NCBI RefSeq assembly: GCF_022809715.1
Contig: NZ_CP094461.1
Location: 310,001 to 374,000 of the forward strand
Reading direction: 5' to 3'
Source of the DNA: Burkholderia pyrrocinia
Lineage (GTDB): Bacteria; Pseudomonadota; Gammaproteobacteria; Burkholderiales; Burkholderiaceae
DNA length: 64,000 bases
Shown here: piece by piece, positions 1 to 9,239 of the stretch
How positions within the stretch are numbered: position 1 is the first letter of the stretch
Layout of the letters: every line of letters starts with the position of its first letter
Notes under the pieces: model-generated
Told to the model about the DNA's origin: nothing
Seen by the model: only the letters and a program-made list of their open reading frames with translations
Databases searched by the model: none
Position numbers and translations under genes: made by a program

Positions 1-162
1 GTTCTGGTAACCCAAGGCGTCAAGCCTGGCGACGTCGTGGTGATGGCTGGCCAGAACCGTCTTCCGCCCGGTGCGACCGTAAAAATCAACAGCACGCCCC
101 CTTCGGCAACGGCGACACCTGACGCCCCGGCCGTTGCGTCCTCCAGCGCCAGCGCGCGGTAA
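1..162 (+). CDS. RND efflux periplasmic adaptor (membrane fusion) protein, C-terminal end
   Basis: Only the last 53 residues lie in the window; the reading frame is open from base 1 to a TAA at 160-162. The segment VKPGDVVVMAGQNRLPPGATVK is the usual final beta-strand region of AcrA/MexA/MexH-type adaptors, followed by a low-complexity Ser/Ala/Pro tail. The adaptor would bridge the inner-membrane pump and the outer-membrane channel encoded next. The stop is 13 bases before the pump start, which indicates one transcript. The family call rests on this short tail plus the neighbours. Confidence 0.85.
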   Translation, partial: VLVTQGVKPGDVVVMAGQNRLPPGATVKINSTPPSATATPDAPAVASSSASAR

Positions 163-175
163 AGGAAACCACGCC

Positions 176-3100
176 ATGCGCTTTACAGACATCTTCATCC
201 GTCGACCCATCCTGGCACTGGTCGTCAGCCTGCTCATTCTGCTGATGGGTGCCACGTCGATTTTCCTGTTGCCGGTGCGGCAATACCCCTATCTCGAAAA
301 CGCCACCATCACGGTCAGTACCACGCTTCCAGGGGCAACCCAGGACGTGATGCAGGGTTTCGTGACCACGCCGATCGCGCAGTCCATCGCCACGGCCAGC
401 GGTATTGAATACCTGAGTTCGACCACCACGCAAGGCAAGAGCGAGATCAAGGCGCGATTGGTGCTCAACGCCAACGCCGATCGCGCGATGACCGAGATCC
501 TTGCCAAGGTGCAGCAGGTCAAGTACCAGTTGCCGGCGGGCATCACCGATCCGGTCATCAGCAAGTCCACCGAGGGCGGTACAGCCGTGCAATACATCGC
601 CTTCTACAGCAAGACGCTGTCGATCCCGCAAGTGACGGATTTCGCATCGCGGGTTGCACAGCCTCTGCTCACCAGCATTCCGGGGGTGGCCTCCGCGGAC
701 GTCTATGGCGGCCAGACGCTGGCCATGCGCATCTGGATCGACCCGGTGCGGTTGGCCGCGCGCGGGCTGTCGGCCGGCGAGATATCGGCCGCGCTGCGCG
801 CCAACAACGTGCAGGCCGCGCCGGGCCAGCTCAAGAGCGCGCTGACCGTCACCAACATCAGCGCGGCCACCGATTTGCGCAGCGTCGAGGACTTCCGCCA
901 GATGGTCGTGAAGTCGGGTCCCGGCGGAGGCGTCGTGCGGTTGTCGGATGTCGCCACCGTGGAAATAGGTGGCCAAAACTACAATAGCCTCTCGTTCGCT
1001 ACCGGCATACCCGCGATCTTCGTCGCCATCCAGCCCACGCCGGCCGGGAATCCACTGGAGATCGTCAAGCAGGCCAACGAACTGCTGACCAGGATTCGTG
1101 CAATGGCGCCCCCAGGACTGACGGTAGCGCCGAACTACAACGTAGCGCGCTTCGTCAATGCTTCGATCGAGGAAGTCAAACACACGCTGGTGGAAGCCAT
1201 CGTGATCGTGATCGCGGTGATCTTCCTGTTCCTCGGCACGTTCCGCGCGGTGATCATTCCGGTCGTCACCATTCCGTTGTCGCTGGTCGGCACCGCTGCG
1301 TTGATGCTGGTCTGCGGTTTTTCGATCAACCTGTTGACCCTGCTGGCGATGGTGCTGGCGATCGGTCTGGTGGTGGACGATGCCATCGTCGTGGTGGAGA
1401 ACATCCATCGACACATTGAGGAGGGGCTGACACCTGTGCGCGCGGCCCTGCTCGGCGCACGCGAAATCGTCGGGCCGGTGATCGCCATGACTATCACGTT
1501 GGCGGCGGTCTATGCGCCAATCGGCATGATGGGTGGGCTGACCGGCGCGCTGTTCAAGGAGTTCGCCTTCACATTGGCCGGCTCGGTCATCGTCTCGGGC
1601 GTGGTCGCGCTGACGCTCTCGCCGGTGATGAGCTCGATGCTGCTCAGTTCGAGGCAGGGCGAGGGACGGCTGGCGAAGCGGGTCGAGCACTACATGGAAG
1701 GGCTGACGGCGTTCTATGGGCGCCTGCTGGCCCGCACGCTCGCCGCTCGCGGTGCGGTGCTGCTGGTCGGTGTGGCCGTGCTGGCCGCCATCGCGGTGCT
1801 GTTCACCGGCACTCGCCGCGAACTGGCGCCGACCGAGGATCAGGGCGCCGTCATCGTCGTCACCAAGGCTCCGCAATATGCCGGCGTGGGCTACACCGCC
1901 CGCTATGCTCAGCAGATCGAAAAGCTGTTCGAGCAGATCCCCGAGTTCGACAGCAGCTTCATGAACATCGGCGACTCCGCCGGTGGCCAGAACATGATGC
2001 TCGGTGGCGCGATCCTCAAGGACTGGTCGAAGCGCAAGCGGTCGGCCACCGAAATCCAGGGGCAGATTCAAGCCGCCGGCGGCGCCATCGACGGCGAGAC
2101 GTTGACCGCCGTGCAGTTGCCCCCGCTACCGGGTTCCAGCGGCGGCCTGCCGGTGCAGATGGTGCTGCGCTCGCCCGACGACTTCAAGACGCTGTACGAG
2201 ACCGGCGAGAAGATCAAGGCAGCGGCCTATGCCAGCGGTCTGTTCCTCTACGTGCAGAACGACCTGTCCTACGACAGCCCGCAGGCGCACATCACGATCG
2301 ACAATGCGAAGGCCAGCGAAATGGGGGTGACCATGCAGTCTGTCGCCGATACCCTTGCCGTGCTGGTCGGCGAAAACTACGTCAATCGCTTCAACTTCCA
2401 CGACCGCTCCTATGACGTGATTCCGCAGGTGCGCGGCGCCGAGCGTATGACACCGGAAGACCTCGGGCGTTTCTATGTCAAAACGACCTCCGGCGCACTG
2501 GTGCCATTGTCGACCGTGACGCATGTCGAGATGCGCCCGCAAGCGAACCAGCTCACCCAGTTCGGCCAGATGAATTCGACCACGCTCGAAATGCTGCCGG
2601 CGCCGGGCGTGAGCATGGGCGAGGCGGTGAAGTTCCTGCAATCGCAGCCGCTGCCGCCCGGCACCAGTGTGGACTGGCTCAGCGACAGCCGCCAGTTCGT
2701 GCAGGAAGGCAACCGTCTGCTGGTCTCGTTCTGCTTCGCGCTGGTGGTGATCTTCCTGGTGCTGGCCGCGCAATTCGAGAGCCTGCGCGATCCGCTGGTG
2801 ATCCTGGTGACCGTGCCGCTGGCGGTCTGCGGCGCGCTGGTGCCGCTGTGGCTGGGCTTTGCCACGCTCAATATCTACACCCAGATCGGATTGGTCACCT
2901 TGATCGGCCTGATCTCCAAGCACGGCATCCTGATGGTCACTTTCGCCAACCATATTCAGCACCACGAAAACCTGAGCCGCATCGAGGCGATCGAGAAGGC
3001 GGCGGCGGTGCGGATGCGTCCTGTCTTGATGACCACGGCGGCAATGGTTGCCGGCCTTGTGCCGCTGTTGTTCGCAGACGGCGCAGGCTCGGCCAGCCGG

Positions 3101-3268
3101 TTCTCCATCGGCATCGTGGTGGTGATGGGCATGATGGTCGGTACCTTCTTCACACTGTTCGTACTACCGACCATCTACAGCTTCATCGCCAAGGATCACC
3201 GGGTAACGGCGGAAAGTTCTCGCGCCCGCGAACTCGCTACTGCGGAGGCTCCCGATGTCGCCCTTTAA
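176..3268 (+). CDS. RND multidrug efflux permease, MexI/AcrB family
   Basis: 1030-residue inner-membrane proton/drug antiporter of the HAE1 type, of usual family length. It starts with the typical FTDIFIRRPILALVVSLL first membrane helix and carries the proton-relay motif GLVVDDAIVVVEN with the paired aspartates near residues 401-402. Two large periplasmic loops and a second set of helices follow. The start at 176 is chosen because AAAGGAAA lies just upstream and the N-terminus then aligns with other RND pumps; an earlier in-frame start at 134 adds residues with no family match. It sits between the adaptor and the outer-membrane factor in one operon. The resemblance is closest to MexI-type pumps, but the substrate cannot be read from sequence. 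Confidence 0.95.
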   Translation: MRFTDIFIRRPILALVVSLLILLMGATSIFLLPVRQYPYLENATITVSTTLPGATQDVMQGFVTTPIAQSIATASGIEYLSSTTTQGKSEIKARLVLNANADRAMTEILAKVQQVKYQLPAGITDPVISKSTEGGTAVQYIAFYSKTLSIPQVTDFASRVAQPLLTSIPGVASADVYGGQTLAMRIWIDPVRLAARGLSAGEISAALRANNVQAAPGQLKSALTVTNISAATDLRSVEDFRQMVVKSGPGGGVVRLSDVATVEIGGQNYNSLSFATGIPAIFVAIQPTPAGNPLEIVKQANELLTRIRAMAPPGLTVAPNYNVARFVNASIEEVKHTLVEAIVIVIAVIFLFLGTFRAVIIPVVTIPLSLVGTAALMLVCGFSINLLTLLAMVLAIGLVVDDAIVVVENIHRHIEEGLTPVRAALLGAREIVGPVIAMTITLAAVYAPIGMMGGLTGALFKEFAFTLAGSVIVSGVVALTLSPVMSSMLLSSRQGEGRLAKRVEHYMEGLTAFYGRLLARTLAARGAVLLVGVAVLAAIAVLFTGTRRELAPTEDQGAVIVVTKAPQYAGVGYTARYAQQIEKLFEQIPEFDSSFMNIGDSAGGQNMMLGGAILKDWSKRKRSATEIQGQIQAAGGAIDGETLTAVQLPPLPGSSGGLPVQMVLRSPDDFKTLYETGEKIKAAAYASGLFLYVQNDLSYDSPQAHITIDNAKASEMGVTMQSVADTLAVLVGENYVNRFNFHDRSYDVIPQVRGAERMTPEDLGRFYVKTTSGALVPLSTVTHVEMRPQANQLTQFGQMNSTTLEMLPAPGVSMGEAVKFLQSQPLPPGTSVDWLSDSRQFVQEGNRLLVSFCFALVVIFLVLAAQFESLRDPLVILVTVPLAVCGALVPLWLGFATLNIYTQIGLVTLIGLISKHGILMVTFANHIQHHENLSRIEAIEKAAAVRMRPVLMTTAAMVAGLVPLLFADGAGSASRFSIGIVVVMGMMVGTFFTLFVLPTIYSFIAKDHRVTAESSRARELATAEAPDVAL

Positions 3269-4724
3269 ACCGGTTCCTGCGATGCGTATTGTGTCGCGTC
3301 CGGCGACGCTTCCCTCTCCGCGCGCTGCCTTCATGGCGGTGGCCGTCGCCGTGATCACCGCAGGTTGCGCCAGCGGCCCCGATTACCACGCGCCAGCCTT
3401 ACCGGAAACCGCTGCAGGCCCCTTCGTCAGTCACCCGTCCAATACGGATGTTGCCGAAGCGCTGCCCGCGAACTGGTGGAAGCTGTATGACGATCCCGCG
3501 CTCGACAAGCTGGTGCAGGAAGCCTTGTCGGCCAATACCAACCTGCGCGTGGCGATGGCCAACCTCGATCGCGCGCGGGCCATCTACACGGAAGCGCGCA
3601 GCGGGCAATTCCCTTCGACCAGTGTGTCAGGCGGCGTGGGATACGGGCGCGATCAGACCACGTGGTCCGGCACCGGCCAGGCCCCCGCGCAATGGAGCTA
3701 CAGCGCAGGCCTCGACGTCTCCTATGAACTCGACCTGTTCGGTCGGGTCAGGCGCGACATCGAGGCTGCTCGCGACGACACCGATGCAGTCGCCGCCGCC
3801 TACGATGCCGCCAGGGTAGTGGTTGTTGCGGAGACGACGCGGGCCTATGTGGACGCCTGCAGCTACGGTGAGTCCATCGGCGTGGCGCACTCGTCCGTCG
3901 AGCTGGCACAGCGCAGCCTGGATCTCATCGACAGCCAGGCGCGCGCGGGATCGGCGTCGCATCTGGATGTCGAACGGGCTGGCGTCACGCTGGCTCAGGC
4001 CCAGGCCGCATTGCCGCCCTTGCAAGGCCAGCGCGAAGCCGCACTGTTCGAGCTGGCCGCGTTGACGGGGCGCACGCCCTCGCAAGTGCCTGAACCGGCG
4101 CGTGCCTGCACCAAGGCTCCCGAGATTTCCGGTGCGTTGCCGGTCGGCGATGGCACTGCGCTGCTGCGTCGTCGCCCCGACGTGCGTCAGGCCGAGCGCC
4201 AACTGGCGGCGGATACCGCCCGCATCGGCGTGGCCGTGGCGGATCTCTATCCGCGTGTCACGCTGGGCACCTCGGGTAACTACCTGCGCAACGACTACCT
4301 GAAAGGCAATCGCACCTTGTCCTTCTCTTTCGGGCCGCTCATCTCGTGGACGTTCCCCAACATGATGGTGGCTCGCAGTCGCATTGCGCAGGCGAAGGCA
4401 CAAAGCGCGGCGTCGCTGGCCAGCTTCGACGGTGCCGTGCTGAATGCACTGAAGGAGTCGGAGCAATCGTTGAGCGCCTATGGCGCGGCGATGCAACAGC
4501 GCGATGCGCTGGTAGAGGCGCGTGACCGGGCCGAGAATGCCTTCCGGCTGGCCGACCAGCGTTACCGCGCCGGCTCCATCAGCTATCTCGACGTGATCGT
4601 CGCACAGACCAGTCTGATCGACGCGAAAGCCCAGGTGGCCGCAGCTGACCAGCGAGTCGGTTCTGCGCGAGTCAGCGTATTCAAGGCGCTTGGTGGTGGC
4701 TGGGAACAGGCCAGTACAAAGTAA
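3255..4724 (+). CDS. Outer-membrane efflux lipoprotein, OprM/NodT family
   Basis: 489-residue TolC-like channel that completes the tripartite pump. A signal peptide ends in a lipobox (ITAGC, Cys38), so the protein is lipid-anchored. The mature part contains two repeated outer-membrane-efflux domains with long alpha-helical stretches and the conserved YELDLFGRVRRDIEAA motif. The start at 3255 has a GGAGG-like site 8 bases upstream and overlaps the pump gene by 14 bases, which implies translational coupling. A later ATG at 3282 is possible but has no better ribosome site. This is the last gene of the efflux operon. Confidence 0.95.
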   Translation: MSPFKPVPAMRIVSRPATLPSPRAAFMAVAVAVITAGCASGPDYHAPALPETAAGPFVSHPSNTDVAEALPANWWKLYDDPALDKLVQEALSANTNLRVAMANLDRARAIYTEARSGQFPSTSVSGGVGYGRDQTTWSGTGQAPAQWSYSAGLDVSYELDLFGRVRRDIEAARDDTDAVAAAYDAARVVVVAETTRAYVDACSYGESIGVAHSSVELAQRSLDLIDSQARAGSASHLDVERAGVTLAQAQAALPPLQGQREAALFELAALTGRTPSQVPEPARACTKAPEISGALPVGDGTALLRRRPDVRQAERQLAADTARIGVAVADLYPRVTLGTSGNYLRNDYLKGNRTLSFSFGPLISWTFPNMMVARSRIAQAKAQSAASLASFDGAVLNALKESEQSLSAYGAAMQQRDALVEARDRAENAFRLADQRYRAGSISYLDVIVAQTSLIDAKAQVAAADQRVGSARVSVFKALGGGWEQASTK

Positions 4725-4735
4725 TGCTTGAGGGC

Positions 4736-4769
4736 ATCGGCGCGTGGGCGATCTCACCGTCGCGCCGAT
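4736..4769 (+). terminator. Hairpin after the efflux operon (possible terminator)
   Basis: A perfect 9-base stem ATCGGCGCG/CGCGCCGAT encloses a 16-base loop, 11 bases after the outer-membrane factor stop. No T-run follows it, so it may instead be a 3' stabilising hairpin. Confidence 0.4.
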
Positions 4770-4848
4770 ATCTGATGCCAACCATTAGCCACGCGGCTCC
4801 GCGTTGTCGCGAACAACCGGAAGTTCGGCATAGCGAAGGAATACGGAT

Positions 4849-5421
4849 ATGGACCCGCACGACGACCCGCCTCGGATCATTGACCTGATTACATCATTCG
4901 GTAGCAAGCGCGTGCCGTCTGGCAAACACACGATGAAGCACACCACAGCAGCCTGTCCGGCGACCACACCGCCGATGTCGTCTCAGGAACAACGATTGGC
5001 GGCCAGCCGACTGCGACCGACGATCGCTCGTACCCGTGTCCTGTCCGTACTGGAACAGGCGGCGCCGCGCTGTCTCGATGCCAGTCAAATGTATCGCATC
5101 CTCTGCACGCAACTCGACAGCCTCAAACCGGCCTCGATCTACCGTGCGCTGAATGATTTATGGACCTCCGGCTTGCTGGTCCGTACGGAGGGCGCTCAAG
5201 GCCGCGCACTCTACGCGCTCAAGCCGGACAGCAAGAACCTTCAGAACGACACCGTGCGCTGCCGCTGTGGCGCGCGGTTGGTTTTTATCGAGGATCGGGC
5301 ATTGCACGAGCATCTCCGATCACTGGCGACCAAGGAAGGCTTCGATCTCGACAACGAGCCAGCTTTTACCATCACCGTGACGTGTGCGGAATGTCGGCCG
5401 TCCCGCAGGGGAAGAGAGTAG
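4849..5421 (+). CDS. Fur-family transcriptional regulator (Zur-like variant)
   Basis: 190-residue protein with a Fur-type winged helix (about residues 55-120; ASIYRALNDLWTSGLLVRTE is the recognition region) and a C-terminal metal/dimer domain. Two cysteine pairs are present, CRCG near residue 137 and CAEC near residue 183, matching the structural Zn(Cys)4 site of Fur/Zur. The usual His-rich stretch before the first Cys pair is missing, so the sensory metal site is not the standard Fur one. The N-terminal extension of about 50 residues is longer than normal. Start 4849 has AAGGA 8 bases upstream; internal ATGs at 4933 and 4975 are alternatives. A zinc role is inferred. Confidence 0.8.
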   Translation: MDPHDDPPRIIDLITSFGSKRVPSGKHTMKHTTAACPATTPPMSSQEQRLAASRLRPTIARTRVLSVLEQAAPRCLDASQMYRILCTQLDSLKPASIYRALNDLWTSGLLVRTEGAQGRALYALKPDSKNLQNDTVRCRCGARLVFIEDRALHEHLRSLATKEGFDLDNEPAFTITVTCAECRPSRRGRE

Positions 5422-5452
5422 GTGACCTTAAAACAAGGTCGCCCGATCTGAC

Positions 5453-5470
5453 AGCGGCTCGCCGCTTTTT
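5453..5470 (+). terminator. Rho-independent terminator of the Fur-like gene
   Basis: Stem AGCGGC/GCCGCT with a two-base loop runs directly into five T residues, 31 bases after the regulator stop codon. Confidence 0.7.
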
Positions 5471-5524
5471 GCCGACAGGCCGCCATGCTCGGTGGACGAC
5501 GGCACGCTCCACTCAAGGTGAGAC

Positions 5525-6364
5525 TCATTCGGGAAGCACGATGCCGCGTACGGCATCAGACTGCGCGTTTGTCGTTCGATCGGAAAGGTACCGTGCTGGC
5601 GGCTTGCCTACCGCCTTGCGGAACATGGTGATGAACCCGCTGGCATTTTCGTAGCCCAGTTCCAGCGCCACCGTTTGCACGCTTTCGCCGACGGTCAGGC
5701 GTTGAAGCGCAAGGATCACATGCAGTTGCCGGCGCCAGCGTCCGAAGCTCATGCCGATTTCGTGCAGCAGAAGCCGGCTCATGCTTCGCTCGCTCATGCC
5801 AATGCGGGTGGCCCAATCGCCCTTTGAGGTTTTGTCGGTAGGATCGGCCAACAGCATTTCCGCGAGTCGGCGCAATCGCGGATCACGCGGCATCGGCAAA
5901 TGCAGGTCTTCTACCGGAGCCGCCGCCAACTCATCAAGCAACGCGGCAATCAGTCGGTCTTCCCGGCCTCCCGACGGGTATGACGCGGGGAAGCCGGCCA
6001 CCTTCAGAAGCAACTCGCGCAGCAATGGCGAGACGGAGATCGTGCAGCAGGTTTTCGGAAGATCCGGTGCGGCATCAGGCTCCACAAACAGGCAATGACA
6101 TTCGGTTTCACCGGATCCCCGTGCCGAGTGGGGCAAGTCTCCCGGTATCCATACCGCGCATTGCGGCGGAACGATCCAGACACCGTTTTCAATTTCGCAG
6201 TTGAGGATGCCACGGACGGAGTAAAGCAGTTGCGCCCTTCGGTGCCGATGCCTCGCATGTTCCCAGCCCTTGGCTACCGACATGGCACTCAGGGCGACAA
6301 CGGGCCGGGGCAGGTTATCCACGTCCTTGGCCACGGTCGGATCGGTGATGGCAATGCTTGACAT
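5525..6364 (-). CDS. AraC-family regulator with N-terminal cupin domain
   Basis: 279 residues. The N-terminal half is an AraC_binding-type cupin (HRHRRAQLLYSVRGIL with metal/ligand-type histidines, then VWIPGDLPHSARG). The C-terminal half (about 160-265) holds two helix-turn-helix units, with the conserved VALELGYENASGFITMFRKAVGKPPARY second HTH. This arrangement resembles NimR/YdeO-type regulators of efflux genes. It is divergent from the hypothetical gene at 6591 and convergent with the Fur-like gene. The target is unknown; the adjacent efflux operon is a guess only. Confidence 0.9.
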   Translation of the reverse strand: MSSIAITDPTVAKDVDNLPRPVVALSAMSVAKGWEHARHRHRRAQLLYSVRGILNCEIENGVWIVPPQCAVWIPGDLPHSARGSGETECHCLFVEPDAAPDLPKTCCTISVSPLLRELLLKVAGFPASYPSGGREDRLIAALLDELAAAPVEDLHLPMPRDPRLRRLAEMLLADPTDKTSKGDWATRIGMSERSMSRLLLHEIGMSFGRWRRQLHVILALQRLTVGESVQTVALELGYENASGFITMFRKAVGKPPARYLSDRTTNAQSDAVRGIVLPE

Positions 6365-6590
6365 GATGCGTATCGGGCTTCGGATCCAAGATGAGGCGAT
6401 GGCCTAATTGAAAAACATTATGGCCAACTTGTGCAATGACGTCCAGTCATTCCGTCGGTATCGTGTGATTGACCATGCTGGTCGTTCTGCTCGCCAGGGC
6501 TATTGCGCTTCCGGTCCGGAGGGGTATCCCATTTTCTTGACGAAGTGGGGCTGCCAGCTATTTCCCGTGATGCGCCGAAGGAGTATTGGC

Positions 6591-7001
6591 ATGTTGATTG
6601 ACGCCTCGAAGTTCCCCTTGGTCTGGATGCGACTAAACGCGCCAGGCACCGACCCCACAGTCTCGCCTTTTGCCGAGTTCGAGGGATTGCTCGCACGGAA
6701 GGAAGTTTTCGTTTTACTCAACGACGAGGGGCTTGATAAAGGCGAACACGAACATTCGCCGGAAGAAAGGAAGCAAACCTCGCTTTGGATGAAACGCCAC
6801 AAGAGCGAATTGCGGACCTTCGTCAAGGCAGGGATCTACATCGAACCGAATACCGCTAAGCGACTGGCGACCAAGGCGTTCGCTTTGGTGTACGAAAAAT
6901 TTTGGGGCTATCCCATGCTCACGGTTGCGACGAAAGACGAGGCGCTGGCCCTGGCGCAGAGGTTGTTGCTGGGCGAGCAAACGGATGCATGGTCGCACTA
7001 G
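6591..7001 (+). CDS. Hypothetical protein, 136 residues
   Basis: Not recognised as a named family. The start at 6591 is chosen because GAAGGAG lies 7-8 bases upstream and the preceding in-frame stretch (from 6408) looks non-coding. The protein is soluble, has no signal peptide, and begins with two beta-strand-like segments (FPLVWMRLN, EVFVLLNDEG) followed by an acidic/charged helical region rich in Lys and Glu. The alternation of strands and helices is compatible with a small alpha/beta fold of STAS/SpoIIAA type, but no motif proves this. It precedes the XRE-cupin regulator by 81 bases and could share its transcript. Confidence 0.65.
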   Translation: MLIDASKFPLVWMRLNAPGTDPTVSPFAEFEGLLARKEVFVLLNDEGLDKGEHEHSPEERKQTSLWMKRHKSELRTFVKAGIYIEPNTAKRLATKAFALVYEKFWGYPMLTVATKDEALALAQRLLLGEQTDAWSH

Positions 7002-7082
7002 GCCCGACTAATGAGGTCGGTCGGAATCTGGAGGCCGGCGCGTTAAGAGGCGGTACGAGCACCGAAGAAATGAGGCAGGTCA

Positions 7083-7655
7083 ATGGCATTGAAAACGGTC
7101 GAAACCCAGCGCTCCGTCTCCGTCGGCAGCAAGATTCGCTTGCTGCGCCAGCGCCAGGGTCGCACGTTGGACGACGTCGCGACCGTCTCGCAGCTTTCCA
7201 AGCCCTTTCTTTCGCAGGTCGAGCGAGATCACGCCAGCCCGTCGATCACTTCGCTCGCGAGCATCGCGAAAGCGCTGGGCGTCTCCGCCAGCTATTTCAT
7301 CGATACGCCGACCGAGGAAAGTTGCGTGCGACGCCGTAAGGATCTGCGGTACTTCGCCTTCGCCGATTCCGCCGATCTGCTTGCGCGCCTGTCGATTCGG
7401 CCGGGCGACCGCCAACTCGAAGCGATTCTCGTGCGCATGTCGCCCGGCGAGCGACCAGGCAAAGGAACCACGCACGCGTGCGAGGAATTCGTGCATGTGC
7501 TCAGCGGTGAAGTGACGATCACGCTTGAAGGCAAAACGTTCGTGCTCGGCGTGGGCGACAGCGCGCACTATGAATCGACAATTCCGCATATCTGGGCCAA
7601 CACGCGCGACGACGAAGCCGTGCTGGTCTGGGTGGGCACGCCGCGGCTGCTTTGA
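7083..7655 (+). CDS. XRE-cupin transcriptional regulator
   Basis: 190 residues. An XRE helix-turn-helix occupies about residues 14-70 (IRLLRQRQGRTLDDVA, then LSKPFLSQVERDHASPSITSLASIAKAL) and a cupin_2 domain about residues 115-185 (HACEEFVHVLSGEVTITLEGK, then the IPHIWAN histidine strand). Proteins of this architecture (PuuR/SutR type) sense small ligands through the cupin and usually repress a neighbouring catabolic or transport operon. The start has AGGCAGG upstream. The nearest same-strand partner is the 136-residue gene upstream; downstream genes are convergent. Confidence 0.9.
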   Translation: MALKTVETQRSVSVGSKIRLLRQRQGRTLDDVATVSQLSKPFLSQVERDHASPSITSLASIAKALGVSASYFIDTPTEESCVRRRKDLRYFAFADSADLLARLSIRPGDRQLEAILVRMSPGERPGKGTTHACEEFVHVLSGEVTITLEGKTFVLGVGDSAHYESTIPHIWANTRDDEAVLVWVGTPRLL

Positions 7656-8086
7656 CCGGCGCGCGGCGCGCACATGGGCGCTCGGCGACTTTTGTGGGGC
7701 CGTAGACGCTCTTTGTGCCCCCACCCTCGCTTCCGGCCCACCCTCCGATCCGTACCTCGACTCCTTTCCTCCGTCGAATGGCGTTTCCGGCCGGAGCGCT
7801 CCGTTACCTGCCCTTGCACTGTTGGCACGGCGACCGGCTGGAGTGGGTCGGCTGCTGCTGCCCACGTCGGGCAGCAGTCGGCCAGAAGCTGACATTTGGC
7901 GTCTGAAGTCGAAATGGCGGCTTCTTGGCTATCTCCGGCCGCTCCTGATATGAGACCCTCCCGGACAAGCGCACGTCTGCTGCCGAGCAAGCGAGAAGAC
8001 TATTTCCCCACCGACGGATCCAGGAGAGACAGGAAACGAGGGCATTCGCCTCCAAGGAAGAGGCCGACTATCAAACTCAAGCTCGA
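7656..8086. other. Intergenic stretch between convergent genes
   Basis: No convincing coding region. It contains a copy of a short dispersed element (CGGCCAGAAGC from 7879) that recurs in other gaps up to 12.5 kb, and a weak GTGGGG/CCCCAC inverted repeat near 7690-7720. Confidence 0.5.
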
Positions 8087-9094
8087 CTACGTTGGCGCGT
8101 CGTTGCGAATACCCATCACGTAACGAGCATTGCGCGCCACGGACGGGTCTGGATCGGCGGCCAGCCGGGCAAGCAGGGCCGACGCCGTGCCATTGAATTC
8201 GGCGAGCGCCTGACAAATACGTACACGGGTCTGGACATCGGCTGGACCGTCTGAGATCGCTGCTTCAAAGCGCTCCACAATTTGCTTTGCGATCGCAGGG
8301 TCTTCCGCCAAATCGGCTAACGCATCGGCCGCCTCGACATCGTGAGTCCCGCCAAGAACCTGCTCGATCAGCAGGGGAATGGCGTCGCGGATCCCCCATC
8401 CGCCAAGCACCCGCGCAGCGCGATACCGCACGCGCTCCGCGGGGTCAAGGAGCGAGCCACGCAAGGTCTCCACCGCATCGGAACCTCCGAGTTTCGCCAG
8501 CGCGAGCACGGCCCGTTCGCGTACTGCCGGATCGGGCTGTTGAAGCGCCGCGCCAAGTACGCTGGTGCCGCTGCCTACGGTTCTTCCCAGCGCCCAGTGC
8601 AGCGCACCTGCGACATTCGGCTCTTGTTCCTGGAGCAGTGCGTGGGCGATGAGTGCTGCAAGCGGGGCATCGCTGGACGCGGCGTCAAACGCAGCACGCT
8701 GTCTCTCAGGAGCATGCGTCGACTCCAGTCCTTTCAACAGATGCACGACATCAAGCACTGCTGACCAATCCTCGGGGGAGGTGGCGGACACAGCAGTCAG
8801 CCGGCAAAGCAACGCTTGCTCTGCGGCCAGCCGCTCGCGGCTGCGAGCCATCAGCGCATCAATGAGCACATCGGGGTGAGGCGCTTGTTGGCTGAGCGCC
8901 TGACGCACCTCGGCCAGCCCAAGGCCCAGCGAACGCAGGCTCTCCACTTGGAACAGGCGCAAGGCATCGGCTTGCGAATACTCGCGGTATCCCGCTTCCG
9001 TACGTTCCGATGGGCTGACCAGTCCGATCGCGTCGTAGTGCCGCAGCATGCGTGCGCTGACGCCGGAACGATTGGCCAACTCGCTGATGCGCAT
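8087..9094 (-). CDS. MerR-family regulator fused to HEAT repeats
   Basis: 335 residues. Residues 1-70 are a MerR winged helix (MRISELANRSGVSARMLRHYDAIGL, then YREYSQADALRLFQVESLRSLGL), followed by the usual dimerisation helix to about residue 110. Instead of a short effector domain there are about 200 residues of helical repeats of HEAT type (PDPAVRERAVLALAKLGG, DPAERVRYRAARVLGGWG, DPDPSVARNARYVMGI). ATG 9094 is chosen over the GTG at 9097 because GGAGA sits six bases upstream of the ATG. It is the second gene of a two-gene operon behind another HEAT-repeat protein whose promoter carries a MerR-type palindrome, so autoregulation is likely. No metal-binding Cys pattern is visible; the inducer is unknown. 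Confidence 0.85.
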   Translation of the reverse strand: MRISELANRSGVSARMLRHYDAIGLVSPSERTEAGYREYSQADALRLFQVESLRSLGLGLAEVRQALSQQAPHPDVLIDALMARSRERLAAEQALLCRLTAVSATSPEDWSAVLDVVHLLKGLESTHAPERQRAAFDAASSDAPLAALIAHALLQEQEPNVAGALHWALGRTVGSGTSVLGAALQQPDPAVRERAVLALAKLGGSDAVETLRGSLLDPAERVRYRAARVLGGWGIRDAIPLLIEQVLGGTHDVEAADALADLAEDPAIAKQIVERFEAAISDGPADVQTRVRICQALAEFNGTASALLARLAADPDPSVARNARYVMGIRNDAPT

Positions 9095-9239
9095 CACTTG
9101 TCTCCGGTGTCATCTGGTTCACGCCGCCTCGTGTCTCGGCCTTGGCTCCAATCGAGCCTCGAAAATTCTAACAAACCGCCAACGGCTTCCATCACCTCGG
9201 CCAACACGTGGCTCATCACATCGATCGCCGTCAACCCGC

